Source of the DNA: Lysobacterales bacterium
GTDB lineage: Bacteria > Pseudomonadota > Gammaproteobacteria > Xanthomonadales > Xanthomonadaceae
Assembly: GCA_015655035.1 (NCBI GenBank)
Contig: JAATFS010000159.1
Location: 1-9,391 of the forward strand
Reading direction: 5' to 3'
DNA: 9,391 nt
This document shows positions 1-6,341 of the stretch, in pieces. The notes below the pieces were generated by a model that worked only from the letters and a program-made list of their open reading frames with translations, was not told where the DNA came from and searched no databases. Positions within the stretch are counted from its first letter, which is position 1. Each line of letters opens with the position of its first letter. The position numbers and the translations under genes are program-made.

Positions 1-489
1 ACGCTCGCGCGGGGCGAATCCGGTGTGGATCATCGCGCCAGCCAGGTCCTTGCGCTCGCCGATGCGGATGCGGCGGTCGTTGAACACTGCGCCGGCGCCA
101 CGGCTGGCGGTGAACAGCTCGTTGCGCAGCGGGTCGAAGATCACCGCGTCGAGCGGTTCGCCGTTTTCCACCAGCGCGATCGATACGCAGTAGTGCGGGA
201 AACTGCGCAGATAGTTGCTGGTGCCGTCGAGCGGGTCGATCACCCAGGTGTAGCGGCCGCTCTTGCCGCCCTGCACGCCGCCTTCCTCGCCGAAGATGGC
301 GTATTCCGGGTAGGCGCGCTTGAGTTCCTTGATGATGACCTTTTCGGCATCGGCATCCACTTCGCTCGCATAGTCCATGCGACCTTTCTGCACGATATTC
401 AGTGCTTCGAGCTTGTTGATGTTGCGCAACAGTACATTGCCGGCGAGGCGGGCGGCTTTGACCATGACGGTGACGGCTGGGTTCTGCAT
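1..489 (-). CDS. suhB: Inositol-1-monophosphatase family protein SuhB (partial, C-terminus off window)
   Basis: The minus strand reads from an ATG at 489 to the window edge without a stop, giving the first 163 residues of a family usually about 265-270 long; roughly the last 100 are missing. Seen: a GEEGG motif at residues 67-71 and the metal-binding IDPLDGTSNY motif at 84-93, so metal ligands Glu68, Asp85 and Asp88 are present. The FIG superfamily hydrolyses inositol-1-phosphate with Mg2+. In E. coli SuhB also works in NusG/rRNA antitermination complexes; whether that holds here is inferred only. The start is supported by GGGAG (minus strand, 498-502) eight bases upstream. It is divergent from trmJ, a common proteobacterial pairing. 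The missing C-terminus should carry the third catalytic Asp, so integrity cannot be confirmed. Confidence 0.95.
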   Translation of the reverse strand, partial: MQNPAVTVMVKAARLAGNVLLRNINKLEALNIVQKGRMDYASEVDADAEKVIIKELKRAYPEYAIFGEEGGVQGGKSGRYTWVIDPLDGTSNYLRSFPHYCVSIALVENGEPLDAVIFDPLRNELFTASRGAGAVFNDRRIRIGERKDLAGAMIHTGFAPRER

Positions 490-606
490 GGCAAAGACTC
501 CCGTGAAGGCAGAAAGGTAGGACTGGCGGAGGAAAAGAGCGAACCGGCGCGAAGGCCGGCCGCGCAGTTTACCATCTACGACCGTCCTGCTCCCAACTAT
601 CCGTTC
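490..606. promoter_or_regulatory. suhB/trmJ divergent intergenic region
   Basis: These 117 bases separate two divergent start codons and must hold at least the suhB promoter and probably that of trmJ. I could not recognise a convincing -35/-10 pair in either direction. On the minus strand TAAACT with TTGGGA 19 bases upstream is the least bad suhB candidate, and it is weak. A small inverted repeat (CCGGC at 544-548, GCCGG at 555-559) lies between the genes. The Shine-Dalgarno of suhB is clear; trmJ has no obvious one. Confidence 0.35.
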
Positions 607-1380
607 ATGCCCGCCACCCGTCGCATCCGTTTCGTTCTCGTCGGCACCCAGCATCCCGGAAATATTGGCGCGGCCGCGCGTGCAATGAAGACGATGGGGC
701 TGCACCGGCTGGTATTGGTCGCGCCGCTGCGGGCCCTGGACGAGGATGCCTACCGGCGCTCGGCGGGCGCCGAGGACGTACTTGGCGATGCGCCGGTGTT
801 CGGTTCGCTGGCCGAGGCTGTGGCCGACTGCACCCTGGTGATCGGCTGTACCGCGCGCTCGCGCCGGGTATCGCTGGAGGAACTGCTGCCGGCCGATGGC
901 GGGCGCCGCGCACTGGCCAAGGCGGTCGAGCCGGCCGAGGTCGCGTTCGTATTCGGACGCGAGCGAACCGGGCTGACCAACGAGGAGTTGCAGCTGTGCC
1001 ATGCCGCGGTGCACATCCCGTCCGATCCGGCGTTCAGTTCGCTCAATCTGGCCGCTGCCGTGCAAGTGCTCGCCTACGAGGTACGGCTGGCGCAGCTGAC
1101 CCAGCTGCAGCTGTCCGAGTCCCGGCAGGCGGCTCCGCAGGTGGCCGGTCCGCGCGAAAGTGCAGCCAGTCATGCACAGTTGGAAGGAATGTTCGGACAG
1201 CTGGGCGAGGCATTGGACGACATCGACTTCCACAAGGGCAGGGCGCCGGAGTCGGCGATGCGCAAGCTGCGGCGGCTGTTCCTGCGCGCCGAATTGAGCG
1301 AGCAGGAAGTGCGGCTGCTGCGCGGCATCCTGTCCGACGCGCAGCGCATGGCCCGGCTGGCAGGCAAGGCGGGAAGCTGA
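607..1380 (+). CDS. trmJ: tRNA (cytidine/uridine-2'-O-)-methyltransferase TrmJ
   Basis: A 257-residue SPOUT methyltransferase, close to the usual 240-260. It methylates the 2'-O of nucleotide 32 in tRNAs using S-adenosylmethionine, in the cytoplasm. Seen: motif 1 PGNIGAAARAMKTMG at residues 17-31 with the conserved Arg25; motif 2 FGRERTGLTNEEL at 116-128; motif 3 SSLNLAAAVQVLAYEVR at 144-160, which forms the knotted cofactor site. A helical C-terminal extension (about 188-255) is typical of TrmJ. The frame stays open upstream to base 25 because it lies antisense to suhB; ATG 607 is chosen because the SPOUT domain begins a few residues later, although no clear Shine-Dalgarno precedes it. In many gammaproteobacteria cysE or iscR follows trmJ; here a PhnD-like/cyclic-di-GMP gene pair follows instead. 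Confidence 0.95.
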   Translation: MPATRRIRFVLVGTQHPGNIGAAARAMKTMGLHRLVLVAPLRALDEDAYRRSAGAEDVLGDAPVFGSLAEAVADCTLVIGCTARSRRVSLEELLPADGGRRALAKAVEPAEVAFVFGRERTGLTNEELQLCHAAVHIPSDPAFSSLNLAAAVQVLAYEVRLAQLTQLQLSESRQAAPQVAGPRESAASHAQLEGMFGQLGEALDDIDFHKGRAPESAMRKLRRLFLRAELSEQEVRLLRGILSDAQRMARLAGKAGS

Positions 1381-1432
1381 CGGCTGTCACATTTTTGTTG
1401 TTTCCGATAGGCTCTTGCGAGCTTATTGCGGG

Positions 1433-2365
1433 GTGCCGGTTTTGCGTGGTCTAGGTAGCTTTGTTGTCGCGTGCTGGCTTTCGCTGATCTGCGGCGTGGT
1501 TGCCGTCGATGCGACAGCCGCATCCTCTTCGGTGTTGGTGCTTGGACGTATCAGCGACGATCCCAAATGTCACTATGATCAGCTCAAGCCACTGCTGGAC
1601 TATGTGGTGCCACGGATGCGCTCGGTCGGGATCCGCAGTGGTGAGATCCTGATGGCGCAGGACCCCCTGCAGATGGCGAGCTACCTGCGCCGTGGTCGCG
1701 TGGACTGGGTCACCGAGACGGCCGGCAACGCCATGCTGCTGCAACAGCGCAGCGGCGCGCAGGCCTTGTTGATGACCGAGCGGAGTGGCGTGCGCGAGTA
1801 TCACTCGGTGTTCTTTGTGCGCCGCGACAGCCCCATACGCCGGTTGGACGAGCTGCGCGGGCACACCCTCGCATTGCAGAGCCGCTCCTCCACCAGTGCC
1901 TATCTGTTGCCGGTGCTGACCTTGCTGCGCAATGGCATGCGCCCGGAGATCCTGTTGTCGCCCCTCGATGCGCCGGCAGTTGATTCGGTGGGCTATATGT
2001 TCGTGCGCGAGGAGCCCAGCATCGCGGTCTCGGTACACAAGCGGCTTGTCGACGCCGGTGCGTTCAGTAATCTCGACTGGGATGACAAGAGCGCCATTCC
2101 GGCCGCGTTCAAGCGCGATTTCCGCGTCATCCATGCCACCGGACCGGTGCCGCGTGCGCTGGAGATGGTGCGAAGAGGGCTGGATCCGGCGGTGAAAAAA
2201 CGCTTGCGCGAGGTGCTGCTGCAAGCTGCGTCGGATCCGGCCGCCGCTCCGGCACTGAAGGCGTTCTTTGGAACCACCGGCTTCTTCCTGCTGGACGACG
2301 AAACCCAGCGGCGCTTGCACGAACTGAGACTCGGGGCTCAGCTCGTCAGGATGAACGTGGAATGA
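1433..2365 (+). CDS. PhnD-like periplasmic substrate-binding protein, partner of GGDEF/EAL protein
   Basis: About 310 residues, resembling the PhnD-type phosphate/phosphonate solute-binding family (PF12974/COG3221). Seen: a signal peptide with hydrophobic core over about residues 8-25 and a likely cleavage after Ala-Thr-Ala (27-29); a mature domain opening VLVLGRISDD; GRVDWVTETAGNAML at 88-102; and the family-like block RRLDELRGHTLALQSRSSTS followed by Leu-Leu-Pro. The start is uncertain: no ATG is available. Candidates are TTG 1415, GTG 1433 (used here) and TTG 1442, the last with GGGG eight bases upstream and an equally good signal peptide. No ABC permease or ATPase is nearby, and the stop overlaps the next start (ATGA), so a sensory role for the GGDEF/EAL protein is more likely than transport. 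The ligand is unknown; the phosphonate label is family naming, not evidence. Confidence 0.82.
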   Translation: MPVLRGLGSFVVACWLSLICGVVAVDATAASSSVLVLGRISDDPKCHYDQLKPLLDYVVPRMRSVGIRSGEILMAQDPLQMASYLRRGRVDWVTETAGNAMLLQQRSGAQALLMTERSGVREYHSVFFVRRDSPIRRLDELRGHTLALQSRSSTSAYLLPVLTLLRNGMRPEILLSPLDAPAVDSVGYMFVREEPSIAVSVHKRLVDAGAFSNLDWDDKSAIPAAFKRDFRVIHATGPVPRALEMVRRGLDPAVKKRLREVLLQAASDPAAAPALKAFFGTTGFFLLDDETQRRLHELRLGAQLVRMNVE

Positions 2366-4479
2366 TCCGCGTGCGCTGGGGTATGCAGGCCAGGTTCCTG
2401 TTGGTGATGGTGCTTGCCTTTGTACTGCTTGCCGGGATTGTGGCGATGATGTTGCAGCGCCAGGCCAGCATGCAGCGCGAGGTCCGAACCCTCAGTGGCC
2501 AGGTCCTGCATGAATTGTTCGATCGCAGCCTGCGCACGCGAGGGGAAGCCTTGGCGGCAGAGCTTGCCGACGCGCTTGCCAACCCGATGTACTACTCGGA
2601 TCTGGGGGCCATGGGCGAGCTGTTGCGCCGCATCGCTCACCAGCCGGTCGTGAGCTACGTATTCGTTTACGACACCGAGGGGAGGCTGGTTCACGACGGG
2701 TCGGTCTACATCCCGGGTTACGGCCAGCCCCTGCGCGATCCGCTGGCGGCCAAGGCGCTGGCGGCAGACACCCGGTTGATCCAGTCCACGGCCACGACGC
2801 TGGAAGTGGCGGTGCCGATCATGATCGGTGCCAAGCGGATCGGCGGGGTTCGCGTCGGCATGTCGCGGGTGCGCGTGAACGACCTGGAAGCCAGGGCCAA
2901 CGAGGGCTTGAGCAATCGCCTGGCGGAGATAGGCAAGCGCGACCTGGGCTGGCTGCTGTTGCTGCTGGCGGGCATGGCGGTGCTGTCGGGGCTGTTGGCG
3001 ATCTACATACAGCGCACCTTGGTGGCGCCTATTCGGGGATTGGCCGCGGCCGCGCGCCAGATCGAGAGCGGCGACTATGCGGTGGCCCTGCCGCAAAGCC
3101 GCCGTCACGACGAAATCGGCGAGCTGGTAGGTGCTTTCGGCCGCATGAGCGAGAGTATCGCCCGGCACGATCGCGAAGTACGCCGAATGGCCTATACCGA
3201 TGCGTTGACCGGGCTGACCAACCGATTGGCGTTCCGCGAAGGCCTGGACCATCACCTGATGGCCGCGCGCAGCTCCGGCAAGCAGTTGGTGCTGTTGTTC
3301 ACCGACATCGACGATTTCAAGCGGGTCAACGACACCTTGGGCCACGAGGCCGGCGACGAGGCGCTGTTGCAGTTCTCCAGCCGCATCAGCCGTGCCGTCG
3401 GTGCGCTGGGCGGCGATGACGCGATGCTGGCCCGCTTTGGCGGCGACGAATTCGTGATCCTGTTGCAGGGCGGCAATGTCCCCTTGCAGGCTGCGCAACT
3501 GGCCGATCGCCTGGTGCACGAGCTGGGGCGGCCGTTGAACGTACAGGGGCGCGAGGTGTTCCTGGGTATCTCGATCGGCATCACGCTGTTTCCGGACGAT
3601 GCCAACGATGCCACCACGCTGTTGAAAAACGGCGATATCGCGATGTACCAGGCCAAGGTGGCCGGCAAGAACTGCCACCGCTTCTACAGCCGGGCGATGG
3701 ATCGCGCGGTCGAACGGCGCGTGCACATGGAGCATGAGCTGCGCGGGGCCTGGGAGCGCGACGAGCTGCGCCTGGTCTACCAGCCCATCTACCGGATCCA
3801 GGATCGCGTGCTGGTCGGGGTGGAGGTGTTGCTGCGTTGGCAGCACCCGACGCTGGGAACCATTCCGCCGTCGGTATTCATCGACATCGCCGAACAGACC
3901 GGCCTGATCGAGATAATCGGCCCCAGGGTGCTGCGGACCGCCTGCCTTGATGCGGCCGGCTGGCGGACCCCGGAGTCCGGGTTGTTCATTTCCGTCAACG
4001 TATCGCCGCGGCAGTTGCGCAGCGGCGAGCTGCTGGATACGGTCGCGCGTTGCCTGGAAGAGTCCGGCTTGCCGCCCGCACGGCTGCATCTGGAACTGAC
4101 CGAGACCGCCGTGATCGGTGACGAATTGTTGGCAGCCGGCTTGCTGGACAAGCTGCACAGCACCGGCGTGAATGTGTGGCTGGACGATTTCGGCACCGGG
4201 TTCTCCGGGCTGAGCCACCTGCGCCAGGTGCCGGTAGACGGGGTCAAGATCGACAAGAGCTTCGTTGCTGATCTGCAGCGCGACCCGGACGATCTTGCAT
4301 TGACCAGCGCGATCATTGCGATGGCGCATTCGTTGGGTATCACGGTGGTGGCCGAGGGCATCGAACAGGAAGCCCAGTACGAGCTGTTGCGCGAACGCGG
4401 CTGCGATCTGGGGCAGGGCTACTGGTTCAACCGGCCGATGAGCTCGGCCGACCTGGCGAGGTTGCTGGCCTCGCTGTGA
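2362..4479 (+). CDS. Membrane-bound Cache/HAMP/GGDEF/EAL cyclic-di-GMP enzyme
   Basis: A 705-residue inner-membrane protein. Order: TM1 about 12-31; periplasmic region 32-195, with a Cache/PAS-like stretch (VFVYDTEGRLVHDGS from 100, VPIMIGAKRIGGVRVGMS at 151-168); TM2 196-216; HAMP about 217-270; GGDEF domain 277-440; EAL domain 451-700. The GGDEF motif (360-364) and DALTGLTNR are intact, so diguanylate cyclase activity is possible. The RxxD inhibitory site five residues upstream is absent. The EAL domain has EVL with Glu488, NVSPRQL, ELTE, DDFGTG at 608-613, KIDKSF and AEGIE at 664-668, consistent with an active phosphodiesterase. The start codon overlaps the stop of the PhnD-like gene, implying translational coupling and a shared signalling role: the binding protein probably docks on the periplasmic region. 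Net direction (synthesis or breakdown) cannot be read from sequence. Confidence 0.93.
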   Translation: MIRVRWGMQARFLLVMVLAFVLLAGIVAMMLQRQASMQREVRTLSGQVLHELFDRSLRTRGEALAAELADALANPMYYSDLGAMGELLRRIAHQPVVSYVFVYDTEGRLVHDGSVYIPGYGQPLRDPLAAKALAADTRLIQSTATTLEVAVPIMIGAKRIGGVRVGMSRVRVNDLEARANEGLSNRLAEIGKRDLGWLLLLLAGMAVLSGLLAIYIQRTLVAPIRGLAAAARQIESGDYAVALPQSRRHDEIGELVGAFGRMSESIARHDREVRRMAYTDALTGLTNRLAFREGLDHHLMAARSSGKQLVLLFTDIDDFKRVNDTLGHEAGDEALLQFSSRISRAVGALGGDDAMLARFGGDEFVILLQGGNVPLQAAQLADRLVHELGRPLNVQGREVFLGISIGITLFPDDANDATTLLKNGDIAMYQAKVAGKNCHRFYSRAMDRAVERRVHMEHELRGAWERDELRLVYQPIYRIQDRVLVGVEVLLRWQHPTLGTIPPSVFIDIAEQTGLIEIIGPRVLRTACLDAAGWRTPESGLFISVNVSPRQLRSGELLDTVARCLEESGLPPARLHLELTETAVIGDELLAAGLLDKLHSTGVNVWLDDFGTGFSGLSHLRQVPVDGVKIDKSFVADLQRDPDDLALTSAIIAMAHSLGITVVAEGIEQEAQYELLRERGCDLGQGYWFNRPMSSADLARLLASL

Positions 4480-4498
4480 GCGGCGCCGGAGTGGCCGG

Positions 4499-4518
4499 GC
4501 CCGCCGTCTAAAGCGGGC
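4499..4518. terminator. Weak hairpin at convergent gene ends
   Basis: A six-base-pair GC-only stem (GCCCGC at 4499-4504, GCGGGC at 4513-4518, eight-base loop) spans the epmB stop codon, 20 bases past the GGDEF/EAL stop. Its position between converging genes suits a bidirectional terminator, but neither side has a T-run, so this is a weak call. Confidence 0.25.
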
Positions 4519-5536
4519 GCTTGCCGGTATCGCCGGCGATCTCGCGCACCAGCCGTGGCACCAGATAGCCGGACAGGCGGGCAGCCAGTTCGGCATGCAG
4601 TGCCCGGGCACGGGCATCCTCCACTTCGAAATGGGCCACGCCCGCGACCCGGTCGAGCTGATGCAGGTAGTACGGCAGCACGCCGGCGGCGAAGCTGCGC
4701 TCGCTCAGCGCGGCGAGGGCCTGGACGCTGTCGTTGACGCCGCGCAGCAGCACCGCCTGGTTCAGCACCTGGGCGCCGCTGGCGCGCAGTGCCGCCATCG
4801 CCGTATCCACGCTGGCATCGAATTCGTTGGCGTGATTGGCATGAATGACGAAGGCGACCGGCCAGGGCAGGCTGGCCAGCCATTTCAATAGAGGCGCATC
4901 GACGCGCTCGGGCAGCACCACCGGCAGGCGGCTGTGTATGCGCAGTCGCTTTAGGTGCGGGATCGCGGCCAGCGCGTCGGTCAGTTCGGCAAGCTTGGAG
5001 GTGGACAGCGACAGCGGGTCGCCGCCGGACAGCAGCACCTCGTCGATCGAGGGATCGGCGGCAATGGCCGCCACCGCCTCGCGCCAGCCCTCGCGCGCGG
5101 CGGTTTCCTCGGCATAGGGGAAGTGCCGCCGGAAACAATAGCGGCAGTGCACCGCACAACTGCCGGTCGCGACCAGCAGGGCGCGACCACGGTACTTCTG
5201 GATCACGCCGGTGGCCTTCCTGGCCGCGCCGTCGCCGACTGCGTCCAGCGCGAACCCCGGTACGACCCGCATTTCGTCGGCCAGCGGCAGTACCTGCCGC
5301 AGCAGCGGATCGTCCGGATCGCCCACGCGCATGCGCGCGACGAAGCCGCGCGGTACCCGTAGCGCGAACTGGGCTGCCGCCGCCTCGCTCAGTTGGGCGC
5401 CAATGGCCTCCAGCCCCAGTAGTTCCAGCAGCTCGCGCGGGTCGCGCACCGCGTCGCGCCACAGCTGCTGCCAGCGCGGCGGCTGTAGCGTCTCGGCGGC
5501 GGGTAGCTGTAAGGGACTGGGGGCTGCGGTTATCAT
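4508..5536 (-). CDS. epmB: EF-P (R)-beta-lysylation protein EpmB (lysine 2,3-aminomutase family)
   Basis: 342 residues, the same length as E. coli EpmB. A radical-SAM, PLP-dependent aminomutase that converts (S)-alpha-lysine to (R)-beta-lysine, the group EpmA attaches to EF-P Lys34. Seen: the iron-sulfur cluster motif with Cys127, Cys131 and Cys134 (GSCAVHCRYCF); LLSGGDPLSLSTSKL at 168-182, with the SGGDP motif contacting cofactors; YYLHQLDRVAGVAHF near the C-terminus; and Lys339 in the terminal TGKRPL, the expected PLP lysine. The frame stays open far upstream, antisense to efp; ATG 5536 is chosen because it gives the family length and lies upstream of the efp leader. No Shine-Dalgarno precedes it. 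It is divergent from efp, its functional target, which strongly supports EpmB over the catabolic lysine aminomutase KamA. epmA is not in the window. Confidence 0.95.
   Translation of the reverse strand: MITAAPSPLQLPAAETLQPPRWQQLWRDAVRDPRELLELLGLEAIGAQLSEAAAAQFALRVPRGFVARMRVGDPDDPLLRQVLPLADEMRVVPGFALDAVGDGAARKATGVIQKYRGRALLVATGSCAVHCRYCFRRHFPYAEETAAREGWREAVAAIAADPSIDEVLLSGGDPLSLSTSKLAELTDALAAIPHLKRLRIHSRLPVVLPERVDAPLLKWLASLPWPVAFVIHANHANEFDASVDTAMAALRASGAQVLNQAVLLRGVNDSVQALAALSERSFAAGVLPYYLHQLDRVAGVAHFEVEDARARALHAELAARLSGYLVPRLVREIAGDTGKRPL
5507..5536 (+). promoter_or_regulatory. Candidate efp promoter overlapping the epmB start
   Basis: TATCAT at 5531-5536 matches the sigma-70 -10 consensus at five of six positions. 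CTGTAA at 5507-5512, 18 bases upstream, matches the -35 at only three. Transcription would begin near 5543 and give a leader of about 95 bases. The -10 hexamer includes the complement of the epmB ATG, so rightward initiation would compete with leftward expression. Eye-found only. Confidence 0.3.
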
Positions 5537-5556
5537 GTGCGGTCTGAAAACAAAGG

Positions 5557-5574
5557 CCCGCCGGTCGCGGCGGG
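5557..5574. promoter_or_regulatory. Perfect GC hairpin in the epmB/efp divergent leader
   Basis: CCCGCCG (5557-5563) and CGGCGGG (5568-5574) form a perfect seven-pair stem with loop GTCG. On the minus strand it is followed by CCTTTGTTTTC, resembling an intrinsic terminator just upstream of the epmB ATG. On the plus strand it would be the first structure of the efp leader. The inverted repeat is certain; its role is inferred. Confidence 0.5.
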
Positions 5575-5594
5575 TCTCCCATTCTATCCGGCCG

Positions 5595-5616
5595 GCCGCT
5601 CTCCGCGGCGGTTTTT
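5595..5616 (+). terminator. Terminator-like hairpin with T-run in the efp leader (possible attenuator)
   Basis: GCCGC (5595-5599) pairs with GCGGC (5605-5609) around a five-base loop, followed by GG and five Ts (5612-5616). This ends 22 bases before the efp start codon. Because it lies between the promoter region and efp, a working version would attenuate efp rather than end a gene. The stem is short and two Gs separate it from the T-run, so efficiency may be low. Confidence 0.4.
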
Positions 5617-5638
5617 GCCTTATCCGAGGAGCTACAGC

Positions 5639-6205
5639 ATGGCCAGTTACGGCATGAACGACGTCAAGAACGGGATGAAGATCCTGGTCAACGCCGAACC
5701 CGCGATCATCACCGACACCGAGTACGTCAAGCCGGGCAAGGGCCAGGCGTTCACCCGGGTGAAGTACCGTTTCATCAAGTCCGGGCGCGTGGTCGAGCTG
5801 ACCATGAAGGCTACCGACAACCTGGAGGCCGCCGACGTGGTCGACACCGACATGCAGTACCTGTACAGCGACGGCGAGTACTGGCACTTCATGCAGCAGG
5901 AGACCTTCGAGCAGGTGCAGGCCGACAAGGCCGGCATGGCGGGCGCGGACAAGTGGCTCAAGGGCGAGGAAGAGTGCGTGGTGACGCTGTGGAACGGGAT
6001 CCCGATCTCGGTACAGCCGCCGAACTTCGTTGAACTGAAGATCACCGAGACCGATCCGGGCGTCCGCGGCGATACCTCGGGCGGCGGCGGCAAGCCGGCC
6101 ACGCTGGAGACCGGGGCGGTGGTGCGCGTTCCGTTGTTCGTCAGCCAGGAAGAGCTGATCCGGGTCGATACCCGTTCGGGCGAATACGTTTCGCGCGTCA
6201 AGTAA
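5639..6205 (+). CDS. efp: Translation elongation factor P (EF-P)
   Basis: 188 residues, the same length as E. coli EF-P. It binds ribosomes stalled at consecutive prolines between the P and E sites and promotes peptide bond formation. Seen: the N-terminal KOW-like domain with the modification loop YVKPGKGQAF, placing Lys34 in PGKG, the residue beta-lysylated by EpmA/EpmB in this EF-P class (the alternative rhamnosylated class carries Arg at this position). The two OB domains follow, ending TRSGEYVSRVK. The start is ATG 5639, with GAGGAG at 5626-5631 and a seven-base spacer, an excellent ribosome binding site. The frame is open back to 5537, but that extension lacks family support. It diverges from epmB, is probably monocistronic, and is followed by three hairpins before mtaD. 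Confidence 0.98.
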   Translation: MASYGMNDVKNGMKILVNAEPAIITDTEYVKPGKGQAFTRVKYRFIKSGRVVELTMKATDNLEAADVVDTDMQYLYSDGEYWHFMQQETFEQVQADKAGMAGADKWLKGEEECVVTLWNGIPISVQPPNFVELKITETDPGVRGDTSGGGGKPATLETGAVVRVPLFVSQEELIRVDTRSGEYVSRVK

Positions 6206-6218
6206 TCGATCCATCGGC

Positions 6219-6236
6219 CGTCGCCTGCGGGCGGCG
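6219..6236. other. Hairpin 1 downstream of efp
   Basis: CGTCGCC (6219-6225) and GGCGGCG (6230-6236) form a seven-pair stem including one G-T wobble, loop TGCG, 13 bases after the efp stop. No T-run follows. It may protect or end the efp transcript. Confidence 0.4.
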
Positions 6237-6247
6237 TCGTCCCTACC

Positions 6248-6293
6248 GGGCGCCGAGACCGCCGATGCGCCAGGCGCATTGGCGGCGGCGCCC
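6248..6293. other. Long imperfect hairpin between efp and mtaD
   Basis: Three stacked helices: 6248-6255 with 6286-6293 (eight perfect pairs), an AGA bulge at 6256-6258, 6259-6263 with 6281-6285 (five pairs), then a G-T wobble and 6265-6270 with 6274-6279 (six pairs) closing on a three-base loop. In total about 20 pairs, nearly all GC. No T-run follows on the plus strand, so it is not a classical intrinsic terminator; it could be a mRNA-stabilising or REP-like element. The pairing is seen directly; function is unknown. Confidence 0.55.
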
Positions 6294-6305
6294 GCTTCAC
6301 ACTAG

Positions 6306-6327
6306 TGACGCGCCAGCCGGCGCGTCA
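6306..6327. promoter_or_regulatory. Perfect nine-pair hairpin next to the mtaD ribosome binding site
   Basis: TGACGCGCC (6306-6314) and GGCGCGTCA (6319-6327) form a perfect nine-pair stem with loop AGCC. It ends four bases before the AAGGG ribosome binding site of mtaD (6331-6335). It could be a leader RNA structure affecting mtaD translation, or a dyad for a DNA-binding regulator. It also covers the first base of the alternative start ATG 6327, which makes that start unlikely. Confidence 0.5.
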
Positions 6328-6341
6328 TGCAAGGGCCATCC

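Noticed and set aside
25..606. Upstream in-frame extension of TrmJ by 194 codons
   Set aside because: It runs antisense through suhB, which has conserved catalytic motifs on the other strand, and TrmJ orthologues begin near ATG 607.
1378..1396. Terminator-like TGAC/GTCA stem followed by five Ts after trmJ
   Set aside because: The stem has only four pairs, overlaps the trmJ stop and includes two A-T pairs; too weak to call.
1433..1500. Lipobox-like Val-Val-Ala-Cys in the PhnD-like signal sequence
   Set aside because: The Cys lies in the middle of a hydrophobic run that continues for another dozen residues, so ordinary signal peptidase I cleavage after Ala-Thr-Ala is more likely.
1451..2320. 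289-codon minus-strand open frame opposite the PhnD-like gene
   Set aside because: Same antisense shadow effect; no domain, and the plus strand carries a signal peptide and family motifs.
2338..4617. 759-codon open frame on the minus strand across the whole GGDEF/EAL gene
   Set aside because: It is a shadow of GC-biased third positions. Its translation is rich in Gln, His and Arg with no recognisable domain, and the opposing frame has clear GGDEF/EAL motifs.
5535..5657. Possible leader peptides before efp: a short Arg-rich ORF from ATG 5535, and a proline-rich frame from GTG 5537 that continues into efp
   Set aside because: It is tempting because EF-P relieves proline stalling, but there is no well-placed Shine-Dalgarno, only one adjacent proline pair, and efp has its own excellent ribosome binding site at 5626-5631.
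5537..6214. N-terminal extension of EpmB over the efp gene (568 residues in total)
   Set aside because: It is the antisense of efp; the EpmB family length of about 342 is met from ATG 5536.
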